64,000 nt of DNA from Castor canadensis (GCF_047511655.1 NC_133397.1:17075501-17139500); one strand, 5' to 3'; positions 23,025-34,429 are shown, numbered from the stretch's first letter. Made by a program: numbers and translations. The notes: generated by a model from the sequence alone, not told the origin.

Positions 23025-23411
23025 CATTAGTCTTGTTTTCTGTTGCTATAACGAAATACCTAAAGCTGGGTAATTTGTAAAGAAGGAGATTTATTTAGGT
23101 CACAATTTTTGAAGCTGAAAGTGAAAACAGCATGGCCCTTGGTGATGGCCTCCTTGATTGTGTCATGTCACAGTGGAGATCATCGTGGTGGAGGGATATT
23201 GAAAGGGGCCATCACATGGCAAGACAGGAAGCAAGAGAGTGGAAGGGAGCTCTTTTATAACCTACTCTCATGGGAACTAACAATTCATGAGACAGGCAGC
23301 ACCCTCAATGACCTAATTACCTTGCACTAAGCCCCACTTCTCAGCATCATCACACGTCCAAGCTCCCAACACATAAATCTTTGGGGGAACATGCAAATCC
23401 AAACCATAGCA
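23025..23411 (-). mobile_element. MaLR-type LTR, antisense
   Basis: 'ttctgttgctataacgaaat' and 'gggtaatttgtaaagaag' open it, 'aagccccacttctc' and 'caaatccaaaccatagca' close it. This is the reverse complement of an MST/MLT1-like LTR. Confidence 0.75.
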
Positions 23412-24195
23412 GAAGGGGTTTAAGATATCCCAGCTATTGTGAAGTTCACAGAGAGGCCTTTTCAGGTTGAAAGTAGAGCTGGCCTTCAGCATTTTATAGA
23501 ACATATTAGAGAAAAATCTTCTTTGAAATATAGATGTAAGCAAAAAGTAAGTATCCCTATTCATTAATATGGTCATGTAGTTTGAAGCAAGAGGTAAACA
23601 TTCGAGAACAGACTCCACTGTATGAGACAGTCTCAGTGTTGTGCCCACAAGAAGGAATTCTCAGAGGAAATTGCTACACTCTTGGCCATATTAGTTAAAG
23701 ATTTTCACCAGCTTCTGAGTAAGGAGAAATGAGTCCAAGGTTAAACCCTTGTTTTACTGAATGATTCATGTTAAAATCCTAGTACGTACATCGGTCAAAA
23801 CAAAGTGAATAACTGCCTTTCAGGCTGCTGTTTTAAAAACTCATCTGTGCATTCCATATGGTACATGCATATCCCAACGTACACCTGTAATGTCACCCTC
23901 TCTGTGTGCAGTGTACTCACCTGCTCTTGCACCCACATGTCCACCATCAGTGTCATAGTCCTCATTGTCCCCATCAACATGCACATCTGCAGCTACACCA
24001 ACTTCAATGAACCACTGGACCAGAGCCATATTGCATCCTTTCTGATTATCTGGTTCCTGATTTCCATTTTCTTTTCAGAGAAATACAAGACCCCAGAGTT
24101 AAAATCATTTCTTTGTGGCTGCTTCATTCTTCCTATTTGCTTAGATCTGAGCCATCCCTGGAATCATCCTTGACTTTCTTTGATTTTTGTTTGTT
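23412..24195. other. Intergenic sequence with an unassigned 122-codon frame
   Basis: A plus-strand frame at 23,805-24,173 is hydrophobic and Cys-rich, and minus-strand frames overlap it. None has a recognisable domain, and the composition (many cac/cat/tgt words) suggests low-complexity DNA, not a gene. Confidence 0.3.
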
Positions 24196-24199
24196 CTTG

Positions 24200-24284
24200 T
24201 TTTTTAGTGCTACTGGGGTTTAAAATCAGGTCCTTGCCCTTGCTAGGCAGGCTCTCTACCACTTGAGCCATACTCTCACTCCCC
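24200..24284 (-). mobile_element. tRNA-like SINE monomer, antisense
   Basis: 'tactggggtttaaaatcagg', 'tgctaggcaggctctctacc' and 'acttgagccatactctc' are the reverse of the tRNA-like half. Confidence 0.8.
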
Positions 24285-24489
24285 AAATCTAGTTTAGTTT
24301 GTATCCAACCAGTGTGTTCTTTTTTCTCCTTTAATTAGTGAGTTGACTTAGTTACTTTTTATATTTTTAAATAGCTCTTTTTATACAAATTTTTCTTGGA
24401 TTTGTTTTTTTCCTTAAAATCTTTTTTATTTTTTTTTTCTGATGGATTTCCTCTAACATTTACTTTTATTTTCATTTATGTATTTGTTT

Positions 24490-24597
24490 TCAGACAGGTT
24501 CTTGATATGTAGCCCAAGCTAACCTCAAACTTGTAATTCTCTTGCTTCTGCTGCCTGATTGCTGGAATTATAGGCGTGTGCCACCACACCTGGCTAT
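24490..24597 (-). mobile_element. B1-like SINE, antisense
   Basis: 'cagacaggttcttgatatgt' through 'ggaattataggcgtgtgcc' and 'accacacctggct' form an antisense B1. Confidence 0.85.
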
Positions 24598-24599
24598 AT

Positions 24600-25020
24600 T
24601 TAACTTGTAATTTGCATAATAATTGTACATAGTTGTGGGGTACAATGTGATAATTTGATTCATGTATACAATGTGTAAGAGTCAAATCAGGATAATTAGC
24701 ATATGTCACCTCAGATGCGTCATTTCTTTGTGGTGAGAAAAGTCAAAAACCTTTCTTGTAGCTATTGTGAAATACACATTATTGTAATGTATATTTGTTT
24801 AATGTGACTATAGTCACCCCACTGTGCTGTAGAACATTAGAATTTATCCCTTCTATCTAACTATAATTTGTTAACTGTTAGCCAACCTCTCCCTACACCC
24901 TTCTCCTCTGCCCCCCCAACCCCTCCCCACCTCCGGCCTCTGCTAACCACTCTCTACTTCTATGGATCAACTTTTTAGTTTTCACATGATTGAGAACATG
25001 TAGTATTTGTCTCTATGTCT
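24600..25020 (-). mobile_element. LINE-1 3'UTR, antisense
   Basis: 'gtggggtacaatgtgata', 'catgtatacaatgtgtaaga', 'gactatagtcacccc' and 'gctaaccactctctacttct' follow the order of the reverse complement of a primate/rodent-shared L1M 3'UTR. Confidence 0.75.
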
Positions 25021-25039
25021 AGCTTATCTCCTGTGTGTG

Positions 25040-25600
25040 CCTTTAATAACTTAAGCCAGGCTGTGTCGCTTCTGTGCTCAGAATCCTTTAATGGCTCTTT
25101 GTGTCTTTGTGTCCAGAATCTGTGCCATGACCTTCATAACCTGGCTCCCACATTCCTCTCAAGTCTCATACCTCTCTCACCCTCTTTCAAGCTACACTGG
25201 ATACATGCTGTGTCTCAGACACATCAGGTACCCTTGGTTCAAGGTCATTAGTTTTGCCTGGGCCATGTTCCTCCAGCTTTATACACAGCTCACTTCCTCA
25301 GGGTTCTGCCTAGATTCACTGTGTGAGGACTTTCTCCAAATGCTCTTCCTCCTAACACATCCACATTCAGATCCTTCCCAGCCATTCTGTACTATCTTTC
25401 TCTGATTGATTCGTCTTCTTAGCACTTATCAGCAGATGCCAAATAACCTAAAATGTTTTTTGTTTGCTTATTGTCATCTTTCTGCACTAGAACAGAGGCT
25501 CCACAAGAGCAGGGACTTGGTTCTGTTTCCTGCAGGGCCCCCCAGCTCTTGGACAGGGCTGGCTATTGTATAAGGGGGAATGAATGAATTAATGTCTTCT
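25040..25600 (+). mobile_element. LINE-2 3' region
   Basis: 'cctttaatggctctttgtg', 'catgaccttcataacctggc', 'ttagcacttatcagc', 'agaggctccacaagagcagg' and a closing 'ggaatgaatgaattaatg' are in L2 order. Frames across it (e.g. 25,091-25,405) are repeat-derived. Confidence 0.75.
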
Positions 25601-26094
25601 GGGAAGGCATCTACTTGTCTTGCCCAAGCATCTCTGGAGAAAAGCATTGGTGGTATTTCCTTAGACCCTCTGTGGAGACTTCCAGCAGGAGGCCTCTGTC
25701 CCACACATGCTGCTATCTGCCTCTGCTTCTGCTTCACCACAGCCATGAGTTGCCCCAGGAAAAAGAGGCTGAGCTGTGGGAGAGATGATGCTGTGAGCTG
25801 TTTAGAATGCTGTTTGAGGAGTGCGGGCACCATGAACTGAAGTCATCTAAACCAGTCTGACTGGAGTGAGACCAGGATTCCAGCAACCTAGAGACTCATG
25901 GGGACTCCCAAACCCTGATTTTGTGCACTTGCTTAGGAGGCTTACAAAGAGGTGTCAGGCAGGCTTAGAGAGTTCTTGTTGAGGCAGGGATGGGAATGAG
26001 GCACCTTCTCACTTCACGGAGAATATGGAAGCTGTTACCTGTTTTGCCACGAAACCAGCTGCAGGTGAGCAGGCCCTATCTTTATAGAGTCCTG

Positions 26095-26150
26095 CATTAA
26101 TTTGACCAATATTTACTGACTATGTGCCAAGCACCATGTGGGGTTGATAT
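26095..26150 (+). mobile_element. MIR/L2-like fragment
   Basis: 'atatttactgactatgtgccaagcacc' matches the opening of MIR-type elements. It directly abuts the left arm of the long inverted repeat. Confidence 0.5.
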
Positions 26151-26455
26151 AGATCATATTAGCCTTTGAGTGCTCTTAGCCTCACCCAGCTGTTTAGGAT
26201 GCACACTCAAGCGTTTACAGGTGACATCACCCCCTGTACCCTTCAAGGAAAAGACAGCTATCACTCAAGCCCTGCCATTCCCAGAGTCATACAGGAAGTT
26301 TAAACTGGCCCTTTGGCCCCCGTGTCTAAGGAAAATGGATTGGAATCTTATGGGTTGGGACAACCTGTAAGACCTTGGAGTTGTAATGCTCCTCCCCAGA
26401 TTCTTTGGCACACCATGGCCTTCAGGTCTTAGCACCTAGGGCACCTCTGCTATTG
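26151..26455 (+). repeat. Left arm of 305-bp inverted repeat
   Basis: This segment is the reverse complement of 27,057-27,361. My hand alignment finds 11 substitutions and no gaps in 305 bp, about 96% identity. Both ends are abrupt. No named transposon was recognised inside the arm, and its open frame (26,170-26,370) has no known domain. Confidence 0.95.
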
Positions 26456-27056
26456 CAGAGGGACTGAGGTTTCCTGGGATATGGACCATAGGAGCCCCAG
26501 GGAGGGGCATTGGTCAGCTCAAGAGAGCGTCCAGACCCTCTTGAGCTCCCAGTCTTCCCCCTTTCTTCTTGGGGGAGGCAGCAGCAGGAATGGAGCAGAG
26601 CTGCTTCTCCACATCCGGTAGAGATTTCCTGCTGCCTGTGCCACTGAGGCTGCTGGTGACCTGAGGAGGCATGTGCAGCGTCCAGAGGTTTCCATCACTG
26701 CTCTTCATCATAGGGACTTTCAGTCCCCAGCTCTAACTGCTGCTAACTCCTTGATAGACTGACACATGTATCTACCACATGTTGCCCTGTGCTCTGGACC
26801 CAGAGCTCTACTTGTTGACAACCTGGAGTCTGCCCCTGGCAATGGCTGTGGCTTGCCAGGAGAACCTTTTCAAGTGGGAGTGCAAAAAATGGCTCAAGAT
26901 ATATTGCTATAGGGTCAGGTATTTTGAGGGGGCCATGGCTGTGGTTGAGGAGGTCCCTAGTAGAGATAAATGAGGGTCAAATTATCAGCCAGACCTGTTG
27001 AGAATTTGGAATGGAGCTCAGCCCTTAAAACTGGAGCCCTCATACTGACACCCTGA
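26456..27056. other. 601-bp spacer between inverted-repeat arms
   Basis: Single-copy-looking sequence. A 64-codon frame at 26,779-26,973 lies inside it but resembles nothing I know. No direct repeats or transposon ends were noted at the arm boundaries. Confidence 0.6.
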
Positions 27057-27361
27057 CAATAGCAGAGGTTCCCTAGGTGCTAAGACCTGAAGGCCATGGT
27101 GTGCCAAAGAACCTGGGGAGGAGCATTACAACCCCAAGGTCTTACAGGTTGTCCCAACCCATAAGATTCCAATCCATTTTCCTTAGACACAGGGGCCAAA
27201 GGGCCAGTTTAAACTTCCTGTATGACTCTGGGAATGGCAGGGCTTGAGTGATGGCTGTCTTTTCCCTGGAGGGTACAGGGGGTGAAGTCACCTATAAATG
27301 CTTGAGTGTGCATCCTAAACAGCTGGGTGAGGCTAAGAGCACTCAAAGGCTGATATGATCT
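27057..27361 (-). repeat. Right arm of 305-bp inverted repeat
   Basis: Reverse complement of 26,151-26,455 with 11 mismatches by hand count. Homology stops at 'gatatgatct' on the right, and sequences beyond the two arms differ. Confidence 0.95.
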
Positions 27362-29140
27362 CATTTCCAGAACTGACCACTCCCTACCTTGCTCATCCAA
27401 ACCATCCTGAGTTATGACAGCCTGGTAGGCTGCAATTGTCTTCACAAGAAAGATGCAATGATGGCATTACTTCAGGTCACCTCTAAGGGTGCTTCCAGTC
27501 CCGCTGCTCCTAAATTCAAAGGAAGAGAGATATGATATGGGCTTTCAGAGAAATGTCTTCTGTATAAGAACTTGGGGAGCTCTGAGTGTAGGGCCTTCCT
27601 TTTTCAGGACATATTCCTTCAGGGTACTTTGGCAAGAACCTAAACAAGCTGTAGGACTATTCAGAAGTTTGTAGTCTGGCTGCCAGGGATGTGACTGAGC
27701 ATCAGTTTCTCTGACAGGGAAGCAGGTAAGAGGCAAGGAAGAATAGATCATGGGCCTCCAAATACTTGCAGGAGGAACTTATTGATCTGAGCTTCCATCT
27801 CAGAAAGAGAGGTAAGAGGTTGAAGAAGACCTCGTTGTTTTGAACCATCAAGTTTTTTGTTTTTGATTTTTTTTTTAAACCTTATTTGACAGTCATAGGT
27901 TGCTGAGGTCTGGACATTTGGTAACACAAGCAGGACTGCTCCAGCGCTGAGGTGGTAAAATAATTCACAAAATCAGGGAAATTTCTGCCAGGAGCCCAGC
28001 ACCTCAGGCGCCTCTAGTCAGCAGTTTTGGAAACATGGAAGACAGCATTCTTGGGACAGACACTGGTATTTTCATGAGGAGCACCATCTCTGGAAGCCTT
28101 TCCCGTAGGGTCATGAGTCAGGATAAAAAGGGATGGGGGCAGGAGGATCATGGAATGAAGTGATTGTTGCTGACTGTGGTTGACACATTTGGTATGTGAG
28201 CAACTGGGAGATACAGACCTACGGGTGTGAATGTAACATTTTCTATTTGAGACTGACGAGTGGGGAAGCGCAATGGGAGGACTGGCTCAGGGCAGTCATA
28301 GCCAGCAAGCCTCAGCCTGCCCTGTCTCCCAGACCAAGAAAACTCTGAGGCTAGGCTGGGCCTCAGAGCAGCTGGCTCCATCCATTTCCCTAATATTTTC
28401 CTGGCAGTTATCAGCTTTGCAACCTTACTCTCTACCTGTGTTTTCGGGGGACAGGCTCTGTTGACCAATGTGGGGGGAATCAGCCTACCTCAGATGCCAA
28501 TCTTCCTGTGGATTTATGGGCCTTTATCCATTTCCTGTGGATAAATACTTCCAAGTCTATTATCTCCCTGTGAATGTGGGTTGTTCATACATTAATAAAT
28601 CCTCACAGGGGAGGGATCTTAGAAATTACTGGGGTATTTACTTTAACACCTGATAATTTCCTTTCCCCATTTACTTCTCACTCCACATCTAGTCATGTTC
28701 ACTGCCCTCTCTCTGTTACACTCCAGGGTCTGAGATACCCCATGTGTGCTGATCTGAACAGAGCAAGACTGCATCTTCTACCCTCTGTCTACTAGACTTT
28801 TCAGGAGAAGGTTTAGATGGGAAATTCTATTCCACTGGAAGTGTCAAATGGCACTTTACCCAGTCACAAAGCTTCATAACACGAGCAACGAATATATAAC
28901 CAGATAGCAACTGGTTGTTATCGTGCCCTAATAATGCCTATCTAGTGACAGTTTCTTCTTTGCTTTGCCCACTCTAACCCATAATTAGCAATTGAGTTCA
29001 TTTAACTTGCCTGTACAAGACCCTAGAGCCAAGCAGTTTTGACTTGCACAAATAGGTTCATTTATTTTGGAACTTTTTTTTTTTAGTTATCTGAAAAAAA
29101 CACAGAACATCACTGGTCAATTAAAGAATAACTATAATTT
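27362..29140. other. Intergenic sequence, no repeats recognised
   Basis: GC is moderate and named repeats are absent. Short frames on both strands (up to about 106 codons at 28,148-28,468) lack domains or splice-site support. It could hold regulatory elements, but nothing in the sequence shows that. Confidence 0.5.
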
Positions 29141-29142
29141 CT

Positions 29143-29310
29143 ATACAGCTACACTGTCTAATATGTTAGCAAGTAGCCACATGTGTCTGTTTAAATATTT
29201 TAATTTTAAGTGAGTAAAATAAAAAATTCCATTCCTCGGTTGTTCTAGCCACATTTCAAGTGTACGATAGTCGCATGTGGCTTGTGCTACTGGAACAGAA
29301 CGTTTTTGAT
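29143..29310. mobile_element. Nonautonomous DNA-transposon fragment (MER type)
   Basis: 'agcaagtagccacatgtg' on the left, and 'tctagccacatttcaagtg' then 'agtcgcatgtggcttgtgcta' on the right, match a widespread mammalian hAT-type MER element with 'tagccacatgtggct' boxes. Family name not certain. Confidence 0.5.
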
Positions 29311-29876
29311 GTCACAGGAAGGTTTTTCTTTTTTCTTCTAGCCCAGGAAGTTTTATTGTAGATCTGTTCTGGAGTGCCATTCTGCCACTAAATTCAATCT
29401 CTTTACACTGTGGAAATGATGAATACAAGTGCGACTAATGAAAACATTTTTGTCCTGGTCTTGTCTACATCTTCCTCATCCTTAATTCTGATGCTTTCTC
29501 CTCTGGGTCTCTCAGCCCATGCTGTCTGGCTGGGAATGAACACTTCTAAATATTTTTGCTCATATGCCCATTATGAGAATTCTGTCTTGTACCTACCTAT
29601 AGTTGCTCAGAGTTTATATTTTAACAGAATCCTCTTCAACTAATTCTCTACCAATTGTCTTAGAGGGTTAGGAGTTGGTACTAAACTCCTTTTTTTGGAG
29701 CTTGACTGACTTATGCTGCGATCATGAGGTCCTACATTTATACAAGTCTCAATAAGGTGCCAAACAGAGAGTCAAGGGCCCCAGAACCAGTGTCTTTAGA
29801 GCTTGTCTCTGGTTTAGACTCCCACAGTCTGCTGTAGTCACTAACTCTTGCAGGGGCTCAAAACACCTGCCCCTGC

Positions 29877-30196
29877 AGAACCAGGTTGCCTGATCCAACA
29901 TAGTACATAGGATTTCTGATATGATGAGAAGTAAGGAAAGAGATGGTGGAGGGAGTGGGGGGGGGGGTCAGGGCAAGGGCTGGATTATGGGGTCTACGGA
30001 GGAGGGAAATAACCAGTAGAGCATCCATTGTGGTTCTGATTGGCTCTGGCACCTTCATGTCACGTGTCATGTCTGGTCCCACGTTTGTGTTGGTCTACAG
30101 GGACAGCTGTGGGGCCAACCTCATTGTCTGGGCAGCCTGTGGCTTCCTGAATGTACTGGGCACTATGTACTATCCTGGATCAGGCAACTTGGTTCT
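29877..30196. repeat. 34-bp inverted repeat flanking part of the SLC7-like relic
   Basis: Positions 29,877-29,910 are the reverse complement of 30,163-30,196 with three mismatches in 34. The right arm begins exactly where similarity to the SLC7 exon becomes interrupted, so the inversion is probably tied to the relic's breakdown. Confidence 0.85.
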
Positions 30197-30450
30197 CTTT
30201 GAGGTAAGGAGGTGTCCTTTTCATTGATATCTTACATTTCCTTGGCTCCTTTGCTGCTGTATCTCTGGGCTTTGCTGAATATGTACTGACTCCCTTTTAT
30301 CCTGGCTGCCTCCTACTGCCCAGGGCTATGGTCAGGCTTCAAGACTTCCTGCTGAATAGATTCTCATGCTGTGCTGTGAACATTCTCACATTGATTGAAC
30401 TCACTGTGCTAAGCTGTCCCAACATGCAGAAACCCTCCTCACCTACTCAG
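29950..30450 (+). pseudogene. Decayed SLC7-family transporter exon, second copy
   Basis: Two blocks align by eye with the transporter exon at 61,768. Block one (about 30,020-30,170) covers the TM1-TM2 region: 'ctgattggctctggcacctt' encodes an IGSGTF variant of the IGSGIF motif, and the next stretch reads LIVWAACGF. Block two (about 30,258-30,440) reads with the SLSFAEYALAPFFPGCSSLP segment as SLGFAEYVLTPFYPGC, keeping the conserved cysteine. The sequence between is deleted or replaced, and frameshifts and stops abound. Intron-less continuity cannot be judged. It is 31 kb upstream of the better copy on the same strand, so a tandem duplicate that died is the simplest reading. Confidence 0.75.
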
Positions 30451-30459
30451 GCTCCCACA

Positions 30460-30960
30460 CCCCTTGCCAGGCTGCCCTCCAGCAGGGACACTCTCTTACT
30501 CTACATGGGTTCTGGTATCCCAGGACAGATCATTCTTCTACCCAGATGTCCTTCTTCTGCCCAAACTCGAACCCTGCTATTTGCAGGGCTTCTGAAGCTT
30601 TCCATTCCTCCTTATGTGCATGTCTTTTTTTTTTTTTCCTGCCACTAAATGGCTTTTGGACTGCTCTGAATCCAAAGGAATGAGAAAAAGAAAGAAGGCT
30701 AGAAAGAAGAGGGATTATTTCTTATTTTGGATAACTAATGACTTTGTATTTCTATAAATGTTGGCAATGATCATTTTGCCAGTTTTCTCTTGAACACAGT
30801 ATGTTAGATTGCCCTTTATTTCAGCAAAATTTTCTTACACTATTTGTTCTGTTCAGTTGTTTTGCTTTTGTTCTTTGGGGATTCCACTGATGTCTTGTCA
30901 GATCTTCACTATATGTCTTCTCTATGTATTAATTTCTTTATAGCTCGCTTTAAAACTTTG
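30460..30960. other. Intergenic sequence after the transporter relic
   Basis: I see no further transporter exon, only a T11 run at 30,628-30,639 and AT-rich DNA. Confidence 0.5.
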
Positions 30961-30964
30961 TGAG

Positions 30965-31053
30965 GTCGGGGTGTAGCTCAGTGGTAGAATGCTTGCCTGG
31001 CATGCAGAAGATCCAGGGTTTGATCCCCAACACTGCAAAAAAACAAAAAAAAG
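30965..31053 (+). mobile_element. ID SINE
   Basis: 'ggggtgtagctcagtggtag', 'aatgcttgcctggcatgc' and 'gatccccaacactgc' with an A-rich tail: a well-kept ID copy. Confidence 0.9.
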
Positions 31054-31149
31054 ATTAAAACTATACATCAATACAGGTTTTACTTCTATTGTCTAGCTTT
31101 CTCAGTTGTATTTCCGACTGTATTTTATACCCCCTTGTGCTCCTCTACT

Positions 31150-31346
31150 ATTTTTTTTTTTTTCAATTCAGGGGCTTGAACTCAGGGCCTACACCTTGAG
31201 CCAATCCACCAGCCCTTTTTTGAGTTGGATGTTTTCAAGATAGGGTCTCGCAAACTATTTGCTCTGGCTAGCTTCGAACAGCAATCCTCCTGATCGCTGC
31301 CTTCTGAGTAGCTAGGATTACAGGTGTGAGCCACAGGGAGCTGGCT
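31150..31346 (-). mobile_element. Composite SINE, antisense, shortened
   Basis: T13, 'gcttgaactcagggcctac', 'agatagggtctcgcaaac' and 'tagctaggattacaggtgtg'. The middle of the tRNA-like half is deleted. Confidence 0.85.
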
Positions 31347-32100
31347 TGATCCTCTACTTCTGATTTCTGCGATGTTGCTTCCTTTTGTCGTATACCTCTT
31401 TTCTGAGTTCTGCAAATGTGTAAGATCAAATTTTATTTTCTCCTGTTTCCTCATAATTTCTACTCTAGGACCATATCCTTCCATCTTTCCTTCCTTCCTT
31501 CCTTGTATTCCTTTTACCTAGGTCATTTCTTCAGTAAGTCTTTTTAAGTAATGACAAAATGTTTGGTCAGACTTTTCATCTATTCATGACAACTTTTTTG
31601 GTGATTCTTTTGTATCTGGCAAGTTTTGCAACAATTCCTTGCCTTTTTCACTTATATCAGTGCTGACTGGCTGCCTTTGAATCTTTCTGGCTTATCTATT
31701 TGTTAAATGATACTTCAGAAAAGACACTTTTGCTAGAATTTTTCTCATGTTGGAGGTTGCTGGGTTGTTTCATTTCCCACGGTCGGTTTTCTATCCTGTC
31801 CCCCTTAACTGTTACAGCTCTTATTGTATGCAAGAGGTAATGATTCTCACTTCAGGTTGAGCCTCCTGCCTGTAGGAAGTTTTTTTCCTGGTGTTTTCTG
31901 GTTATCTGCTGCCCTTGGACTGTTTTGATTTTTTACTCCAAACCCTTTCCCACCCCAAGAGGCCTCCACAACATATTACCGTCATAAATATTATGAAGTA
32001 AACTTAATAGCTTTTGGCGGCCTTTGTGCATTTTGTCTCCTAGTCTGGCTGAAAATGATGTGTGCATTTTTTTCCATTGATATCATTTATACCATTTCTC
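31347..32100. other. AT-rich intergenic sequence
   Basis: A short (CTTC)n stretch at 31,480-31,504 is the only simple feature. No gene recognised. Confidence 0.5.
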
Positions 32101-32114
32101 CCTTTCCCTCTCTC

Positions 32115-32195
32115 TAGTGGTACTGGGGTTTGAACTCAGGACCTCATGCTTTCTAGACAGGTACTCTACCATTTAAGCCATGCTCTCAGTTCAAT
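32115..32195 (-). mobile_element. tRNA-like SINE monomer, antisense
   Basis: 'ggtactggggtttgaactca' and 'taccatttaagccatgctct' are the reversed tRNA-like half. Confidence 0.85.
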
Positions 32196-32275
32196 TTCTA
32201 CCATTTTTCTTTTGCCCTTTCAGTACTTTATGTAGTTGACAATTCTTAATATTAAATTTCTCCTGTTAATAAAAT

Positions 32276-32359
32276 TGAGCTGGGGATGTGGCTCAGTGTA
32301 GAGCACATATCTGGCATGCAGGACACCCTGGATTTGGTCTCCAGCACCACGCAAAAAAA
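32276..32359 (+). mobile_element. ID SINE
   Basis: 'gagctggggatgtggctcag', 'tggcatgcaggacaccctgg', 'tctccagcaccacgc' and an A-run. Confidence 0.85.
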
Positions 32360-32414
32360 TGCTTGCATATTTTCTTATGTCCTTTTAGTATTTTTGCTTT
32401 TACCTTAATTTTTT

Positions 32415-32522
32415 AACCCCCTGAGGAAGGGTCTTGCTTTGTAGCCAAGACCTTTAACTCATAATCCTCTTGCCTCAGTCTCTCATGTGTAGGATCACAG
32501 GTGTGTGTCACCTAGCCTGGTG
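32415..32522 (-). mobile_element. B1-like SINE, antisense, diverged
   Basis: 'gggtcttgctttgtagcc', 'cataatcctcttgcctcag' and 'taggatcacaggtgtgtgtc' support a worn antisense B1. Confidence 0.65.
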
Positions 32523-32524
32523 CA

Positions 32525-34345
32525 CTTGTTATTTATCATGGTATAAGATATGAAATATAAATATATCTTGAATTTTTTCCTAGATGGTAACAGAATTTAT
32601 TGGATAATCCATCTTCCTCCCCACTGATTTTGAAGGTCACTGCTGTCATTAACTATTCATATGTTGGTCTAGTTCTGTATTTTTAATTTTGTCCCATTGT
32701 TCTCCCTGTTTATTCATGTGCCAGTATTACAATTTTAATTACTTTAGCTTTCTAACATATTTTCATATACCACAGGGTTAATCTTCCTTCATACTTTTAT
32801 TTAAGAATTTCCTTGGTTCTTGTTTGATTATTTTCCATAAGAACTTTAGAATCAGCATGTCTAACCAATTGATGAAAAATTAATCTTCCTAACTAAGACC
32901 ATGGTTTGGTTTTTCCATTGTTCTAGTTCTTGCTCTCTTTCTCTCTCTCTTTCCTCCCTTCCTTCCTTTCTTTTTGTGCTTGCAAACAGGCACTCCACTG
33001 CTTGAGTTACACCTCCAGTCCATTTTACTCTGGTTGTTTTGGAGATGAAGTCTTGCAAACTATTTGCCTCGACTGGCCTCAAACTGTGATCCTCCCAACC
33101 TCAGCCTCCTAAATTGTTAGGATTACAGGTATGAGCCACTAGCACCTGGTTTAGGTTTTTTCCTTCTGTCTTTATCAAGAATTCAAGAATTTAAAATGTA
33201 CCTTTCTCATTAAAGTGTAATTTGTATTTCTATGATTATTGAGGAAGAACATCTTTTTATAGTTGAGCTGGCCATTTATTTCCCCCTTATTTTGTGAATT
33301 GCCTGTTTATAACTCACTGCCAAAATTTTAACTGGGCTAGTTTTCTTTTTCTTATTTATTCATAGATGTTACATAATTTGATACTAATCTGTTGTCAGTT
33401 ACAAAAATACTTCTTCCAGTCTGTAGTTTATGCTTTAATGGTGCCATTAGATTCTTAAAAGTTTATTTTTTTCATTTTTAGTCCTTATTATAACACATAA
33501 TAATTATACAAATTAGTGGGTATCCCTCAGACATCTACATTTATGCAGATATTGTGTGTTCATCATATTCACCTTCCTTTCTGCCCTCTCTTGCCCTCAT
33601 CTCTGTCTTCTCAAAAAGTTTAATTTTAAAATATAATAACACTCATCAATCTTTTCCTTCATGGCCAATGTTTTTAGACTCCTTTTAAAAAAAGAAATAT
33701 TTTTCTACTTAAGGTCAGAAAGATATTTTCCTTAACATTTTAAAGTCTTATATCTCATATTTAGTGTTTTAATCTGTATAGAATTTAAGTTTGTATATAA
33801 TATTAAGTAGTAGTAAATTTTATCTTATTTTTCAACATGGTTATTGAAAATGTGCTGCCTGCGTAGTCTAAGTTCCCACAAATGTATGTATCCATCTCTG
33901 GGCTTTCTGGTCCACTCCTTTGCTTATTTTTTTCCCCTATACCAATATCATACTATTTTAATTACTTTTGCTTAATAATAAATCTTGGTATCTGAGTCAA
34001 AACTCCTCATGTTGTTCTTTTTTTCTCCCATATTTTCCTAGATTGAAATTTCACTGGATTACAGAGTAATTTGAGGAAAATAAACATCTTTAGACCTTTC
34101 AGTCTTGCTATGTAATAATATGGCATATTTCTCCATTTATGTAGTTCTAAATACTTTCAACAAAGTTATGAAAATTTCTTTGTAAAGGTTGCAAACTCCT
34201 TTATTAAGTGATTCCTAGGTACTTTATTTATTTTTATTATAATGGTATATATTACTATTTTTAGTTGTTTATTCTTTCCTTGATCTGTACCTTTTGCTAT
34301 GTGTGTTTACAGTTCTTCCTACATGAGTAATGAAATCCACCAACA
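32525..34345 (-). mobile_element. LINE-1 fragments, antisense, split by SINE
   Basis: 'tgttggtctagttctgtat', 'tgtgccagtattacaatttta' and later 'gttgtcagttacaaaaatac', 'accaatatcatactattttaat' are words of the reverse complement of mammalian L1 3' ORF2/UTR, repeated in two overlapping pieces. A composite SINE sits at 32,970-33,150. Boundaries are approximate. Confidence 0.6.
32970..33150 (-). mobile_element. Composite SINE, antisense
   Basis: 'gcttgagttacacctccag', 'gagatgaagtcttgcaaac' and 'ttaggattacaggtatgagcc'. It is preceded by a CT-rich microsatellite at 32,937-32,969. Confidence 0.85.
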
Positions 34346-34429
34346 GTTCTGATGTTGGACTTGGCTGTATATTTTGCTATGGACTGTGGAATTTGGGTAG
34401 AAATGACTGTGTATCAATTTGAGGCTCCC

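Noticed and set aside
23805-24173. 122-codon plus-strand frame with hydrophobic stretches
   Set aside because: No known domain, poor start context and competing minus-strand frames. Composition looks like short-word repetition.
30965-31053. tRNA gene-like sequence with A and B boxes
   Set aside because: It is an ID retroposon with an A-rich tail, as are the similar sequences at 11,725, 32,276 and 59,251; no functional tRNA fold was identified.
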